From the NCBI RefSeq assembly GCF_008704205.1, contig NZ_VXLC01000003.1, positions 682,001 to 746,000 on the forward strand: a stretch of DNA of 64,000 nt, in the 5' to 3' direction. A program made the translations under genes and the position numbers. This document shows, one piece after another, positions 1 through 8,172 of this stretch (position 1 is its first letter; every line of letters starts with the position of its first letter). This stretch comes from Nocardia colli (GTDB lineage: Bacteria; Actinomycetota; Actinomycetes; Mycobacteriales; Mycobacteriaceae). The notes under the pieces were generated by a model that was not told the DNA's origin, did not search any database, and worked only from the letters and a program-made list of their open reading frames with translations.

Positions 1-627
1 GACCGGCCACACACCCATCGGATAGTCGGCGCCGTCGAACAACGCGACGGGATGCAAGGTCCCGCCATCCCATCGCGAGAACTCGATATCACCGGCGGCA
101 GTGAGTCCGCGAGCGAACACCGCACCGTCGGGACCGCACATCCAGGCCGCGACGTGACCGGGATTTTCGGCGAGGACAGTGATCGCGCCGGTGGCGATGT
201 CGAGTTCGCAGAGGTCGAACAGTTCGATCTTCCGGTTGTTCAGGTGCAGCAGCGCCTTACCCGGCCGTGCGGCGGGCAGGTCGAACTGGATGACCGTCGC
301 ACTGGGAAACGGCGTCAGGTCGACTGCCGGAGCGTCCGGGTGGTCGAGGTCGACGCGGTAGAGGTGCCATTGCTCATCGCCGTCGTTGTCCTGGGTGTAG
401 AGCAGCCAGCGCGGATCGCCGGTCCAACGGAAGTGATAGACGTTGCGGTTCTCGTCCGCGGTCACGCAACGGGCTTCGCCGGACTCGAGGTCCTGGACCC
501 AGACGTTGAGCCGGTCCTTGTGTGGCGCGAGGTAGGCGACCTCGGTGCCGTCGGGTGAGATTTCCGGCGACACATTCTGTGGTGCGGCGAAAAAGTCCTC
601 GACAGAGATGAATTCCGGCAACGCCAT
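1..627 (-). CDS. S9 family (prolyl oligopeptidase) peptidase, N-terminal part
   Basis: The frame runs off the window start, so only the first 209 codons are present. The start is the ATG at 627, set by an AGGAGG ribosome site about eight bases upstream. The visible part reads as the beta-propeller of S9 peptidases: an opening PEFISVEDFFAAPQNVSPEISPDG stretch is followed by blades with repeats of the type VWVQDLESGEA, FRWTGDPRWLLYTQDNDGDE and LYRVDLD. The alpha/beta hydrolase domain with the catalytic serine would lie outside the window. No signal peptide is seen, so a cytoplasmic peptidase acting on short peptides is likely. The family call is fairly sure; the substrate is unknown. Confidence 0.8.
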   Translation of the reverse strand, partial: MALPEFISVEDFFAAPQNVSPEISPDGTEVAYLAPHKDRLNVWVQDLESGEARCVTADENRNVYHFRWTGDPRWLLYTQDNDGDEQWHLYRVDLDHPDAPAVDLTPFPSATVIQFDLPAARPGKALLHLNNRKIELFDLCELDIATGAITVLAENPGHVAAWMCGPDGAVFARGLTAAGDIEFSRWDGGTLHPVALFDGADYPMGVWPV

Positions 628-888
628 GTCGATCCTCCTGGTTGATGGCCGTGTCGGAACCCAGGACATCGTTCGCCGTCACGGCATAGTCAACGCGGCT
701 TCCGCATGATCCACCTCACAGGCCTCGGCAAATCCGAATCACGGTGTCCGGCAGGCTGAATCGAGCAGGAAACCGGTGTTCGCGCACTACGACGCGGCAA
801 GACCGAGTGGAGGTTGCCCGTCGAGTGCGGGCAAAAAGAAGGGAAAGGAAGATGTGTTCCTTTCCGTATTCATTGTATATCGCACCCG

Positions 889-907
889 GGGGCTTGCGGC
901 AAGGTCC
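889..907 (+). promoter_or_regulatory. Rifamycin-associated element (RAE) of helR
   Basis: The sequence GGGGCTTGCGGCAAGGTCC matches the 19-bp RAE known upstream of rifamycin-resistance genes in actinomycetes. A CATACT hexamer, likely the -10, lies at 919-924. It is 19 bases from the TTGCGG inside the element. The element lies about 70 bases before the helR start. The same arrangement recurs at 6752-6788. Confidence 0.88.
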
Positions 908-974
908 CGGTGATGGCGCATACTCGCTGGCCGAGGCCGGAACCGGTGGAAATGGGAGTCACGAATTGGGGCAC

Positions 975-3170
975 ATGCCAACTCAGGGGTATGACGAGGA
1001 ACTACAGTCCGAGCGCGGCTACGTGGCCGGGCTCTACGCCCGCCTCGACACCGAACGCGCGCAGGCGAAGGGCCGCTACAGCGAGGCGTTGCGCGGTCAT
1101 GATGTGTCCGCGATGGAGCGCGAGGACCAGGTGCGCGCGCTGAGCAAAGCGGTGCAGCGACTCGACGTGGCCGATAACGGCCTGTGCTTCGGCCGCTTGG
1201 ACACCCTGACGGGCGAGCGCTCCTACATCGGCCGGATCGGTCTCTACGACGAGGCGAACGAGTTCGAGCCGCTGCTGCTCGATTGGCGGGCGCCGGCGGC
1301 GCGTGCGTTCTATGTCGCCACCGCGGCGACACCGGAGAACATGCGCCGGCGTCGTCAGTTCCACACGCGCGGACGTCAGGTCGTCGATTTCACCGACGAG
1401 GTGCTCGGCCGTCCCGACGACGGCGAACGCGGCGACGCGGCCCTGCTCGCGGCGGTCAACGCACCGCGCGGCGAGGGCATGCGCGACATCGTCGCGACGA
1501 TCCAGGCCGAGCAGGACGAGATCATCCGCCTCGACCATCCGGGCGTGCTGGTGATCGAGGGCGGTCCCGGCACCGGCAAGACCGTGGTGGCCCTGCACCG
1601 CGTCGCATACCTGCTCTACACGCAGCGTGAGCGGATGGAACGCCAGGGCGTGCTCGTCGTCGGCCCGAACCCGGCGTTCCTGAACCACATCGCCCACGTG
1701 CTGCCGTCGCTGGGCGAGACCAACGTGGTGTTCACGACCGCGGGCGAGCTCGTGCCCGGGCTGCGCACCACCGCCGAGGACACCCCGCAGGCGGCCCGGC
1801 TCAAGGGTTCGCTGAAGATCCTCGACGTGCTCGCCGCGGCGATCGCCGACCGCCAGCGCCTGCCCGAGGAGCCGGTGACGATCGAACTGACCGACACCAC
1901 GGTGCGAATCGACGCGGCGACCGCGGAATGGGCACGGGAGGAAGCGCGCGGGAGCGGACGCCCGCACAACGAGGCCCGCGCGGTGTTCCGCGAGATCATC
2001 ACCTACGTGCTCACCGAACGCGCGATCGCCCGGATCGGCAAGGACTGGCTGACCCGCGATGACCGCGAAGCATGGGAGGAACTGCGCGAAGACCTGGTCG
2101 AAGAACTCGCCGACCACGACGCCTTCACCGCGGCCCTCGACGAACTGTGGCCGATCCTGACGCCGGAAACGCTTCTGGCACAGCTGTATTCGTCTCCGGA
2201 ACGGCTGCGCGCGGCGGGCGCGGATGAGGCGCTGTTACGCGCGAACGCCGACGCCTGGACGGTATCGGACGTCCCGTTGCTCGACGAACTGATCGATCTG
2301 CTGGGCCGCGACAAGCCGGTCGATCAGACCGCCGAGCGGGAACGCAAAGCCGAGGCCGAGTACGCCGCGGGCGTGCTGGACGTCATGGTCAGCCGCGAGG
2401 ACATGATGGACGACGAGGACCACCTGTTCGCCCAGGATTTGCTCTACGCTGAGGACTTGGCCGACCGCTTCCTCGAACGCGACACCCGAGACCTTGCCGA
2501 ACGCGCTGCGGCGGACCGTGATTGGACCTACCGGCATGTGGTGGTCGACGAGGCTCAGGAGCTGTCCGAGATGGACTGGCGGGTCCTGATGCGTCGCTGC
2601 CCGGGCAAATCCTTCACCGTGGTCGGCGATCTGGCCCAACGCCGGTCGGTGGCCGGCGCGACCTCGTGGGACGCGATGATGGCGCCGTATGTGCCCGGCC
2701 GGTGGGCCTACCGCTCGCTGACCGTGAACTACCGCACCCCGGCCGAGATCATGAGCGTCGCCGCGGCGGTTCTCGCCGAGTTCGCCCCCGAGGTCAAGCC
2801 GCCGGAGTCGGTCCGGGCGTGCGGCGTCCAGCCGTGGTCCAGGCAGGTCTCGGCGGACGAATTCGCTTCTGCCATCGAGGAATTCGTTGAGGAGGAGGCG
2901 GGTCGCGAAGGAACCAGCGTGGTGATCGGCCCGCCCGGTATGCCGGGCACGGTGACGGCCTCGGAGACCAAGGGGTTGGAGTTCGACTCCGTCCTGGTCG
3001 TGGAACCGGAACGGATCCTCGCCGACGGCCCGCGCGGTGCGGCCGAACTCTATGTCGCTCTCACCCGCGCGACTCAGCGCCTCGGTGTGCTGTACGAGGG
3101 CGCGCTGCCGCAGTCGCTGACCGGACTCACCGAAACCGGCACGCCCGTACAGGCCGGAACCCTCCGGTAG
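975..3170 (+). CDS. helR: HelR: HelD-like RNA polymerase-binding motor that protects against rifamycins
   Basis: This 731-residue protein is a UvrD/HelD-like ATPase. The Walker A motif GGPGTGKT lies near residue 195. The C-terminal helicase motifs ETKGLEFDSVLVVEPE and YVALTRATQRLGVLY are intact, and VVVDEAQELSEMDWR is the Walker B region. Known HelR proteins bind RNA polymerase, displace rifamycins and recycle stalled enzyme. The RAE in front supports HelR rather than a housekeeping HelD. ATG 975 is chosen by where family similarity begins. A TTG at 966 with GGGAG seven bases upstream is a real alternative. The frame stays open back to 744, but that part overlaps the RAE promoter and is not coding. 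Confidence 0.88.
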   Translation: MPTQGYDEELQSERGYVAGLYARLDTERAQAKGRYSEALRGHDVSAMEREDQVRALSKAVQRLDVADNGLCFGRLDTLTGERSYIGRIGLYDEANEFEPLLLDWRAPAARAFYVATAATPENMRRRRQFHTRGRQVVDFTDEVLGRPDDGERGDAALLAAVNAPRGEGMRDIVATIQAEQDEIIRLDHPGVLVIEGGPGTGKTVVALHRVAYLLYTQRERMERQGVLVVGPNPAFLNHIAHVLPSLGETNVVFTTAGELVPGLRTTAEDTPQAARLKGSLKILDVLAAAIADRQRLPEEPVTIELTDTTVRIDAATAEWAREEARGSGRPHNEARAVFREIITYVLTERAIARIGKDWLTRDDREAWEELREDLVEELADHDAFTAALDELWPILTPETLLAQLYSSPERLRAAGADEALLRANADAWTVSDVPLLDELIDLLGRDKPVDQTAERERKAEAEYAAGVLDVMVSREDMMDDEDHLFAQDLLYAEDLADRFLERDTRDLAERAAADRDWTYRHVVVDEAQELSEMDWRVLMRRCPGKSFTVVGDLAQRRSVAGATSWDAMMAPYVPGRWAYRSLTVNYRTPAEIMSVAAAVLAEFAPEVKPPESVRACGVQPWSRQVSADEFASAIEEFVEEEAGREGTSVVIGPPGMPGTVTASETKGLEFDSVLVVEPERILADGPRGAAELYVALTRATQRLGVLYEGALPQSLTGLTETGTPVQAGTLR

Positions 3171-3382
3171 GCGTGCCGGGTGCGGCGCTGCGCCCGCTCG
3201 TTCTGCCGGGCGATGTTGCGTGGTGGCGGGCCATGCGAACGCAGAGATGCTCGGGCTTGCCCGCCGTCAGTGCCGAGCCGCGAGGAATTCGGCCACTCCC
3301 GGAGTATTTGAGCCCGCTCCGCGCGTATCCGACGGTCGCCAGCGGGGCGGGCTCAGACCGATTCGCCTGCCGCACAGCATAT

Positions 3383-3814
3383 TCAGCGACAGGCGTCGGA
3401 TACGCCTTCGAGCCAGTCCCGAATGGCGACACGCTGAGCGGGAGTGAACGACGCCTCCAATTCGGCCTCGCGGCGGGCAACGGCAACCCGCGCCTCGGCT
3501 AGCCGGGTGCGGCCGGCCTCGGTGACCGCGATCTGGTGGGTGCGCCGGTCGGTGGGGTGCGGATGACGCTCGATGAGGCCTTCATGTTCCAGACCGTTGA
3601 GCATTTCGTTGGCGGCTTGCCGGGAGCTGGCGACCTCGCGGGCGATGTCGGCGACCGACATCCCGGGATGGCCCGCGGTCATCATCAGCGTGGCGTATTG
3701 CGAGGTGGACAGGCCGAAAGCCTTGAGCTCCTCGCCGATTGCCGACCGCATGTTCAACCAGACCTTGCGGACCATGAAGGTCAGCGAGCCGGACTCGTCC
3801 CGGTAGGAACCCAA
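3383..3814 (-). CDS. MarR-family repressor, divergent from a DHA2 efflux pump
   Basis: This 143-residue winged-helix protein has a MarR core: GLSTSQYATLMMTAGHPGMS, then VADIAREVASSRQAANEMLNGLE as the recognition region and HPTDRRTHQIAVTEAG as the wing. The start is a TTG at 3814 backed by a strong AGGAGG. It is transcribed away from the MFS gene at 3902. The 87-bp gap holds a large palindrome at 3844-3874, so it probably represses the pump and itself and responds to a toxic ligand. The last codons form one arm of a distant inverted repeat (see 3323-3405). Confidence 0.88.
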   Translation of the reverse strand: MGSYRDESGSLTFMVRKVWLNMRSAIGEELKAFGLSTSQYATLMMTAGHPGMSVADIAREVASSRQAANEMLNGLEHEGLIERHPHPTDRRTHQIAVTEAGRTRLAEARVAVARREAELEASFTPAQRVAIRDWLEGVSDACR

Positions 3815-3843
3815 CGAAAAGACCTCCTCGGTATTGACAGGTT

Positions 3844-3874
3844 CCTGACGATTATGCAGAGTTTAATAGTCAGG
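3844..3874. promoter_or_regulatory. Probable MarR operator between marR and the DHA2 transporter gene
   Basis: The arms CCTGAC-N-ATTA and TAAT-N-GTCAGG face each other across a short AT-rich centre, giving a 31-bp palindrome. A TTGACA hexamer lies just beside it at 3834-3839. The position in the divergent gap and the symmetry fit a MarR dimer site. This is an inference from symmetry. Confidence 0.6.
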
Positions 3875-3901
3875 TTCTTGCCAATCTTAGCGAAGGTTTC
3901 C

Positions 3902-5464
3902 ATGCCCGTGTCTCCTACGTTGCCGCGGTCCAGGCAGCGGTTGATCCTCGCCGTACTTCTGTTGTCCTCGTTCCTGATCTGGATGGACAACACCATCCTC
4001 GGCCTCGCCTTCCAGACCCTCGCCGATCCGGTGCGCGGACTCGGCGCCACCCCGGCCCAATTGCAGTGGGCGACCGGCGCTTACACCCTGGTCTTCGCCG
4101 CGTTGATGTTCACCGCGGGCGCGCTCGGTGATCGGTTCGGTCACCGGACCGTGCTCGCCACCGGCATGGCGACGTTCGCCGCCGCGTCGGTCTGGGCCGC
4201 TTATGTCGGCAACGCGGACGAGTTGATCGCCGCGCGGGCCGTGATGGGCGTGGGTAGCGCGCTGATCATGCCGGCCACGATGGCGATCCTGACCTGGACG
4301 TTCACCGGGCCCGCGCGGGCGACCGCGATCGGCATCTCCTCGGCTTCCGCGGGTGTGGGGATCGCGGCGGGTCCGTTGCTCGCCGGTGTGTTGCTCGATC
4401 ATTTCTGGTGGGGGTCGGTGTTCCTCATCAATGTCCCGGCGGTGCTGATCGGGTTGGTGGGAATCGTGACGCTGATCCCCGAATTCCGCAGTCCCACACC
4501 GCGACCGCTGGATCCGGCCGGGCTGCTGCTGTCGATCAGCGGGCTCGCGGCGTTGGCGTACGGGCTGATTCGTGCGGGGCAGGTGGCTTCCTGGACGCCG
4601 GTGGACGTCTGGGTGCCGATCGCGGTCGGGGTGATCCTGCTGGGCGCTTTCGTGGTCGTCGAATTGCGCCTGCGGGAACCCAGTTTCGATCCTCGGCTGC
4701 TCGCCGAGCGGACCTTCGGTGGTGGCAATGTGGCGATCGGGCTGCTGCTGTTCGCGATGACCGCCGCGGGTTTCTACAGCGCCTTCTACCTGCAAGGCGC
4801 ACGGGGCTTTTCACCGTTACAGGCGGGATTCGCCAGTTCGCCGGCCGCGCTCGGTGCGATTGTCGGTGGGCCGCTGGGCATTCGGCTGGTGCGGCGCTGG
4901 TCGCTGCGCCCGGTCACCGCGACCGCGTTGACCGTGGCGGCAGTGGCGATGGGGTGCTCGGCCCTCTTCGGGCTGCACACGTCGCTGGTCTGGATCGAGA
5001 TCGTGTTGCTGGTGCAGGGTCTGTCCATCGGAATCGTGATGGGCAGTGTGACCGCGGCGTTGCTGAGCACGCTGCCGCTGGCGCGCGCCGGCGCCGGGTC
5101 GGCGGTGACCAATACCGTGCGGCAGACCGGCAGCGTGCTCGGGATCGCGGTGGGCGGCACGATCATGTCGATCGTGTACCGGCGGGCGATCGAGGGCTCG
5201 GTGCACGATCTGCCGGGTGAGGTGCAGGAGCACGTGCGGGTGTCGGCGGAACAGGCCAGGCATGTCGCGTCCGGAATCGGCCGGCCGGATCTGGTGCGGG
5301 CGGCTGATGAGGCGTTCATCCATGCCATGCATGTCGGTGCGGTGTGGACCATGTTCATCGCGCTCGCCGGAGCAGCGGTGCTGGTGACCGCGTTGCGGCC
5401 GAGCCGGACACGCATCGAATCCACGCCGGAACAGACCGACGTGCTCGAATCCGCCGCGCTATGA
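3902..5464 (+). CDS. MFS drug exporter, DHA2 (14-TM) family
   Basis: The predicted 520-residue membrane protein has the length and hydrophobic pattern of 14-helix DHA2/EmrB-type proton antiporters. The first helix ends in SFLIWMDNTILGLAFQTL, a variant of the usual D-x-x-I-V-N motif C neighbourhood, and GDRFGHRTVLATG is the loop 2-3 motif A. The frame is open upstream to 3536, but that region is the marR gene on the other strand. The ATG at 3902 lies just past the shared operator and is the sensible start. It is probably repressed by the neighbouring MarR; the substrate is unknown. Confidence 0.88.
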   Translation: MPVSPTLPRSRQRLILAVLLLSSFLIWMDNTILGLAFQTLADPVRGLGATPAQLQWATGAYTLVFAALMFTAGALGDRFGHRTVLATGMATFAAASVWAAYVGNADELIAARAVMGVGSALIMPATMAILTWTFTGPARATAIGISSASAGVGIAAGPLLAGVLLDHFWWGSVFLINVPAVLIGLVGIVTLIPEFRSPTPRPLDPAGLLLSISGLAALAYGLIRAGQVASWTPVDVWVPIAVGVILLGAFVVVELRLREPSFDPRLLAERTFGGGNVAIGLLLFAMTAAGFYSAFYLQGARGFSPLQAGFASSPAALGAIVGGPLGIRLVRRWSLRPVTATALTVAAVAMGCSALFGLHTSLVWIEIVLLVQGLSIGIVMGSVTAALLSTLPLARAGAGSAVTNTVRQTGSVLGIAVGGTIMSIVYRRAIEGSVHDLPGEVQEHVRVSAEQARHVASGIGRPDLVRAADEAFIHAMHVGAVWTMFIALAGAAVLVTALRPSRTRIESTPEQTDVLESAAL

Positions 5465-5558
5465 ACGAATAGACCCGAGTCCAACCGAAGGTCCGTCGAG
5501 GACGCTGCGGCGTTCGAGCCGATCGGTGAACGGCTGCGCTAGGTGGACGGCTGCCGCT

Positions 5559-5594
5559 AGGTGGACGAGCTGAACGTCGACAGCTCGTCCACCT
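5559..5594 (-). terminator. Hairpin terminator downstream of the binding-protein remnant
   Basis: The perfect 14-bp stem AGGTGGACGAGCTG / CAGCTCGTCCACCT has an 8-base loop and begins 14 bases after the remnant's stop codon. A partial copy of the left arm lies directly upstream at about 5539-5553. Confidence 0.75.
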
Positions 5595-5607
5595 GGCGCC
5601 CGCTCGG

Positions 5608-5727
5608 CTACTTGCTGACGTCGGTGCCGAAGTACTTCTCGGAGATCTTGGCCGGCGTGCCGTCGGCGCGCAGGGTCACCAACGCCTTGTCGACGTCGGC
5701 CATCAGCGCGTTCCATCGGGGTGGGCT
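5608..5727 (-). pseudogene. 3' remnant of an ABC amino-acid substrate-binding protein gene
   Basis: About 38 codons are readable before a TAG stop. They end in DKALVTLRADGTPAKISEKYFGTDVSK, split here as DKALVTLRADG and AKISEKYFG, which is the hallmark C-terminus of solute-binding proteins of the polar amino acid ABC family. No signal peptide, N-terminal lobe or transporter genes are present. The alpha/beta hydrolase gene begins its 3' end only about 20 bases upstream. The terminator hairpin of the lost gene is still perfect. I read this as the scar of a deletion. The product, if any, is non-functional. Confidence 0.62.
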
Positions 5728-5747
5728 AGTGCCGGTACGCGGACAAC

Positions 5748-6644
5748 TCAGTAACCGGCCGGCTCCGCGCCGCGCACGAGTTCGGCGATGTGGTCGGCGA
5801 AGGCCGGCCACAGTTCGCGCGGCAGGTGGTGGCCCATCCCGTCGAAGATCATCAGTTTCGCGCCGGGGATGGCGTCGGCGGTGGCGCGGCCGCCGCTGAC
5901 GTCGCACATCAGATCGTTCGCGCCGTGCAGCACCAGGGTCGGCACGTGCAGCGCCGTCAGCTGTGCCGTGCGATCGCCGGAGGCGAGGGCGGCCACGAAG
6001 TGGCGCATCATCGCCTCGTGATCGCGTCCGCGGTCGTAGCCGCGGGCGGCGGTCTCGGCGACGGCGGCCTCGTCGAACGCGAATCCGGGCGACCAGATCG
6101 CCCGTGACGTGCGGATCTGCCAGTCGATATAACTTTGCCGATCGTGCGGTGGTGGACCCAGCGGCCCGATAGCGGCGAAATCGGCATCGCCCACATCGGG
6201 TGCACCGGATCGGGAGCTGATCGAGGTCAGCGATCGAACCCGTCCGGGATAGTGAATTGCCATGGTCTGCGCGATCATTCCGCCCATCGACAGACCGACC
6301 AGGTGCGCGCTGCCGAAACCGAGTGCGTCGAGCAAGCCGACGGTGTCTGCCGCCATGTCCGACAGGTTGTACGACGCTGTGGACAGGTCGCCGGCCATTG
6401 CCGCGGGCATATCGACGACCGGCGCGTCGGCCATGTGCGTGGAGTGGCCGGTGTCCCGGCTGTCGAACCGCACGACATGCAGGCCGCGGTCGACCAGCTC
6501 GGCACAGAATCCGTCCGGCCAATTGATCATCTGCGCGCCGCCGCCCATGATCAGCAGCACCGGCGGCAAGGTGGCATCGCCCAAGCGCTCATAGGCGATC
6601 TCGATCCCCGACGGACCCACATTCCGCGCCGTTTCCTCGGCCAT
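5748..6644 (-). CDS. Alpha/beta hydrolase behind a rifamycin-associated element
   Basis: This 298-residue protein has a standard alpha/beta hydrolase layout: LLIMGGGAQMINWPDGF (oxyanion strand-loop), RFDSRDTGHS, the nucleophile elbow GLSMGGMIAQ near residue 120, LVLHGANDLM (acid) and MGHHLP (histidine). It resembles the TAP/aclacinomycin-methylesterase-like group seen in actinobacteria. The ATG at 6644 follows a strong GGAGGA. Its mRNA leader starts from a promoter containing an RAE (6769-6788), the element that marks rifamycin-response genes, and the gene lies 2.5 kb from helR. A role in modifying or tolerating rifamycins is inferred from this promoter, not from the fold. Confidence 0.9.
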   Translation of the reverse strand: MAEETARNVGPSGIEIAYERLGDATLPPVLLIMGGGAQMINWPDGFCAELVDRGLHVVRFDSRDTGHSTHMADAPVVDMPAAMAGDLSTASYNLSDMAADTVGLLDALGFGSAHLVGLSMGGMIAQTMAIHYPGRVRSLTSISSRSGAPDVGDADFAAIGPLGPPPHDRQSYIDWQIRTSRAIWSPGFAFDEAAVAETAARGYDRGRDHEAMMRHFVAALASGDRTAQLTALHVPTLVLHGANDLMCDVSGGRATADAIPGAKLMIFDGMGHHLPRELWPAFADHIAELVRGAEPAGY

Positions 6645-7281
6645 TGCTCCTCCATTCCGCGTAACCCGGTCTCCGCAGTACCGCCCGGCCGTCCGTGTGA
6701 AAGTCGGGGCGGGCGACCGTTATCCGATGCCTGCACGAACTCGGGCCTGCGAGTATGCAGCACCGACAGGGCCTTGCCGCAAGCCCACCTGCGCGATATA
6801 AATTGAGGTGGAAAGAGTTCCAGCGCACCATGAACCGCGAGCGGCACGGACTGCTTTTATGCATCGACCGCAAACGCGTGGTCGGTGATCGCGCACAGTC
6901 AGCAGCTCCGCGCTCGCACGGCACCAATCCACCCGCGCGTGTTTCGCACTGTGACAACAGGAATCGTGGGGTTTGCCGACCGATTCGGATCGGTGTGCTG
7001 TCGCGGCAGTTCGACTACTGGCGCGCTGGCGTCGCACAAATCATTCGCCGGGCAACCCTTCGCAATCCGCGAAACTCGCGTACATCATCGGAGTCAACGA
7101 CGCCGCCTCTCACCAGGACAACGACCCGGTCGGCGAACGCGAAGCCCTCGCTGCGGCCCAATTCGGCGAGCCGGCCGGCGCGTGTCCGGGCCGGGGCAGA
7201 AAAGCTGGCAGCGACTATGACGGCCCGAAATGCCAACACGCAGTCACTGCAACGAAGCACTTGTGCCGCAACGAGACCCGA
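6645..7281. other. Gene-poor stretch between the RAE hydrolase and the sirtuin gene
   Basis: No convincing gene is seen in these 637 bases. The first 145 bases are the RAE promoter and leader of the hydrolase. The remainder has short open frames on both strands (for example 7015-7260 minus) without ribosome sites or family likeness. Confidence 0.6.
6752..6788 (-). promoter_or_regulatory. Second rifamycin-associated element with -10-like hexamer
   Basis: On the minus strand the sequence GTGGGCTTGCGGCAAGGCCC (6769-6788) carries the RAE core. It is followed 19 bases after TTGCGG by CATACT (6752-6757), the same spacing and hexamer as at helR. Sequence upstream (TATATCGC) and downstream (GCATACTCGC) is also shared with the helR promoter. 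It fires toward the hydrolase, whose start lies about 108 bases further on. Confidence 0.85.
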
Positions 7282-8151
7282 CTACGCCGACGCTGATCCA
7301 GCGAGTACGCGCGCATCCCCGAGACTGTCGGCGAGCGCGACAAGCATCGTTGAACATCCGGCGTCGACAGTGAGCGACGCCAATTCGTCTCCGCGCGTAT
7401 TTCCGCGGTTGACGATCACTACGGGCCGTCCTCGTTTCGCCGCATGCCGGACGAACCGCAGTCCCGACATGACGGTCAGCGACGATCCCGCGACCAGCAG
7501 CGCATCCGCCTCATCGACCAGTTCGAACGCCGCCGCGACCCGATCCTTGGGCACGTTCTCCCCGAAATACACGATGTCCGGCTTCAGCATTCCCCCGCAT
7601 TCGGCGCAATCGACCATTCGGAAGCTGTCGGTGTCGGCGATGACCGCGTCGGCGTCGGGTGCGACCTCCACCCCGTTCGTCGTCGCCCCCTCGGCGAATC
7701 CTGGATTCTCTGCTTCCAGCAACTCCGCCAAAGCCATCCGCGAAATCAACGCCTCGCAACCCAAACACCGCACTCGCGCATACGTGCCGTGCAGATCGAT
7801 CACCCGGCGATGCCCGGCTTTCGTGTGCAACAGATCGACATTCTGTGTGATCAGCCCGCTGACCACGCCTATCTGTTCCAGCCGGGCCAGCGCGCGATGC
7901 CCGGGATTCGGCCGCGACGCGTCCATCCGCCGCCACCCGATGTGGTTACGCGCCCAATACCGCTGCCGGAATACCGCGTCCCCGACGAACTGCTGATAGG
8001 TCATCGGATTCCGCGGCGGCGACGACGGCCCGCGATAGTCCGGGATACCGCTGTCGGTCGACACCCCGGCGCCGGTCAGCACCACCACCCGCCGACCGGC
8101 CAGCAACTCGACCGTGCGCTGGAAGTCCGGTTCCGCGATGTCCGACATCAT
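7282..8151 (-). CDS. Sirtuin (SIR2-family NAD-dependent protein deacylase)
   Basis: This 289-residue protein shows the full sirtuin core: LTGAGVSTDSGIPDYRG (NAD binding, near residues 24-40), ITQNVDLLHTKAGHRRVIDLHG with the catalytic histidine, two zinc CxxC pairs (VRCLGCEA and CAECGGML), PDIVYFGENVP and GSSLTVMSGLRF. It removes acyl groups from protein lysines using NAD. The length fits bacterial sirtuins with a short helical insert. ATG codons at 8151 and 8148 are both possible starts. The neighbouring LexA-like gene ends 21 bases upstream and runs the same way, so the two may be cotranscribed. Confidence 0.92.
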   Translation of the reverse strand: MMSDIAEPDFQRTVELLAGRRVVVLTGAGVSTDSGIPDYRGPSSPPRNPMTYQQFVGDAVFRQRYWARNHIGWRRMDASRPNPGHRALARLEQIGVVSGLITQNVDLLHTKAGHRRVIDLHGTYARVRCLGCEALISRMALAELLEAENPGFAEGATTNGVEVAPDADAVIADTDSFRMVDCAECGGMLKPDIVYFGENVPKDRVAAAFELVDEADALLVAGSSLTVMSGLRFVRHAAKRGRPVVIVNRGNTRGDELASLTVDAGCSTMLVALADSLGDARVLAGSASA

Positions 8152-8172
8152 TTCAGCGTACGACGCCGCCGA

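Noticed and set aside
7015..7260. 81-codon minus-strand frame in the gene-poor stretch
   Set aside because: No ribosome site or recognisable motif; composition does not stand out from other frames there.
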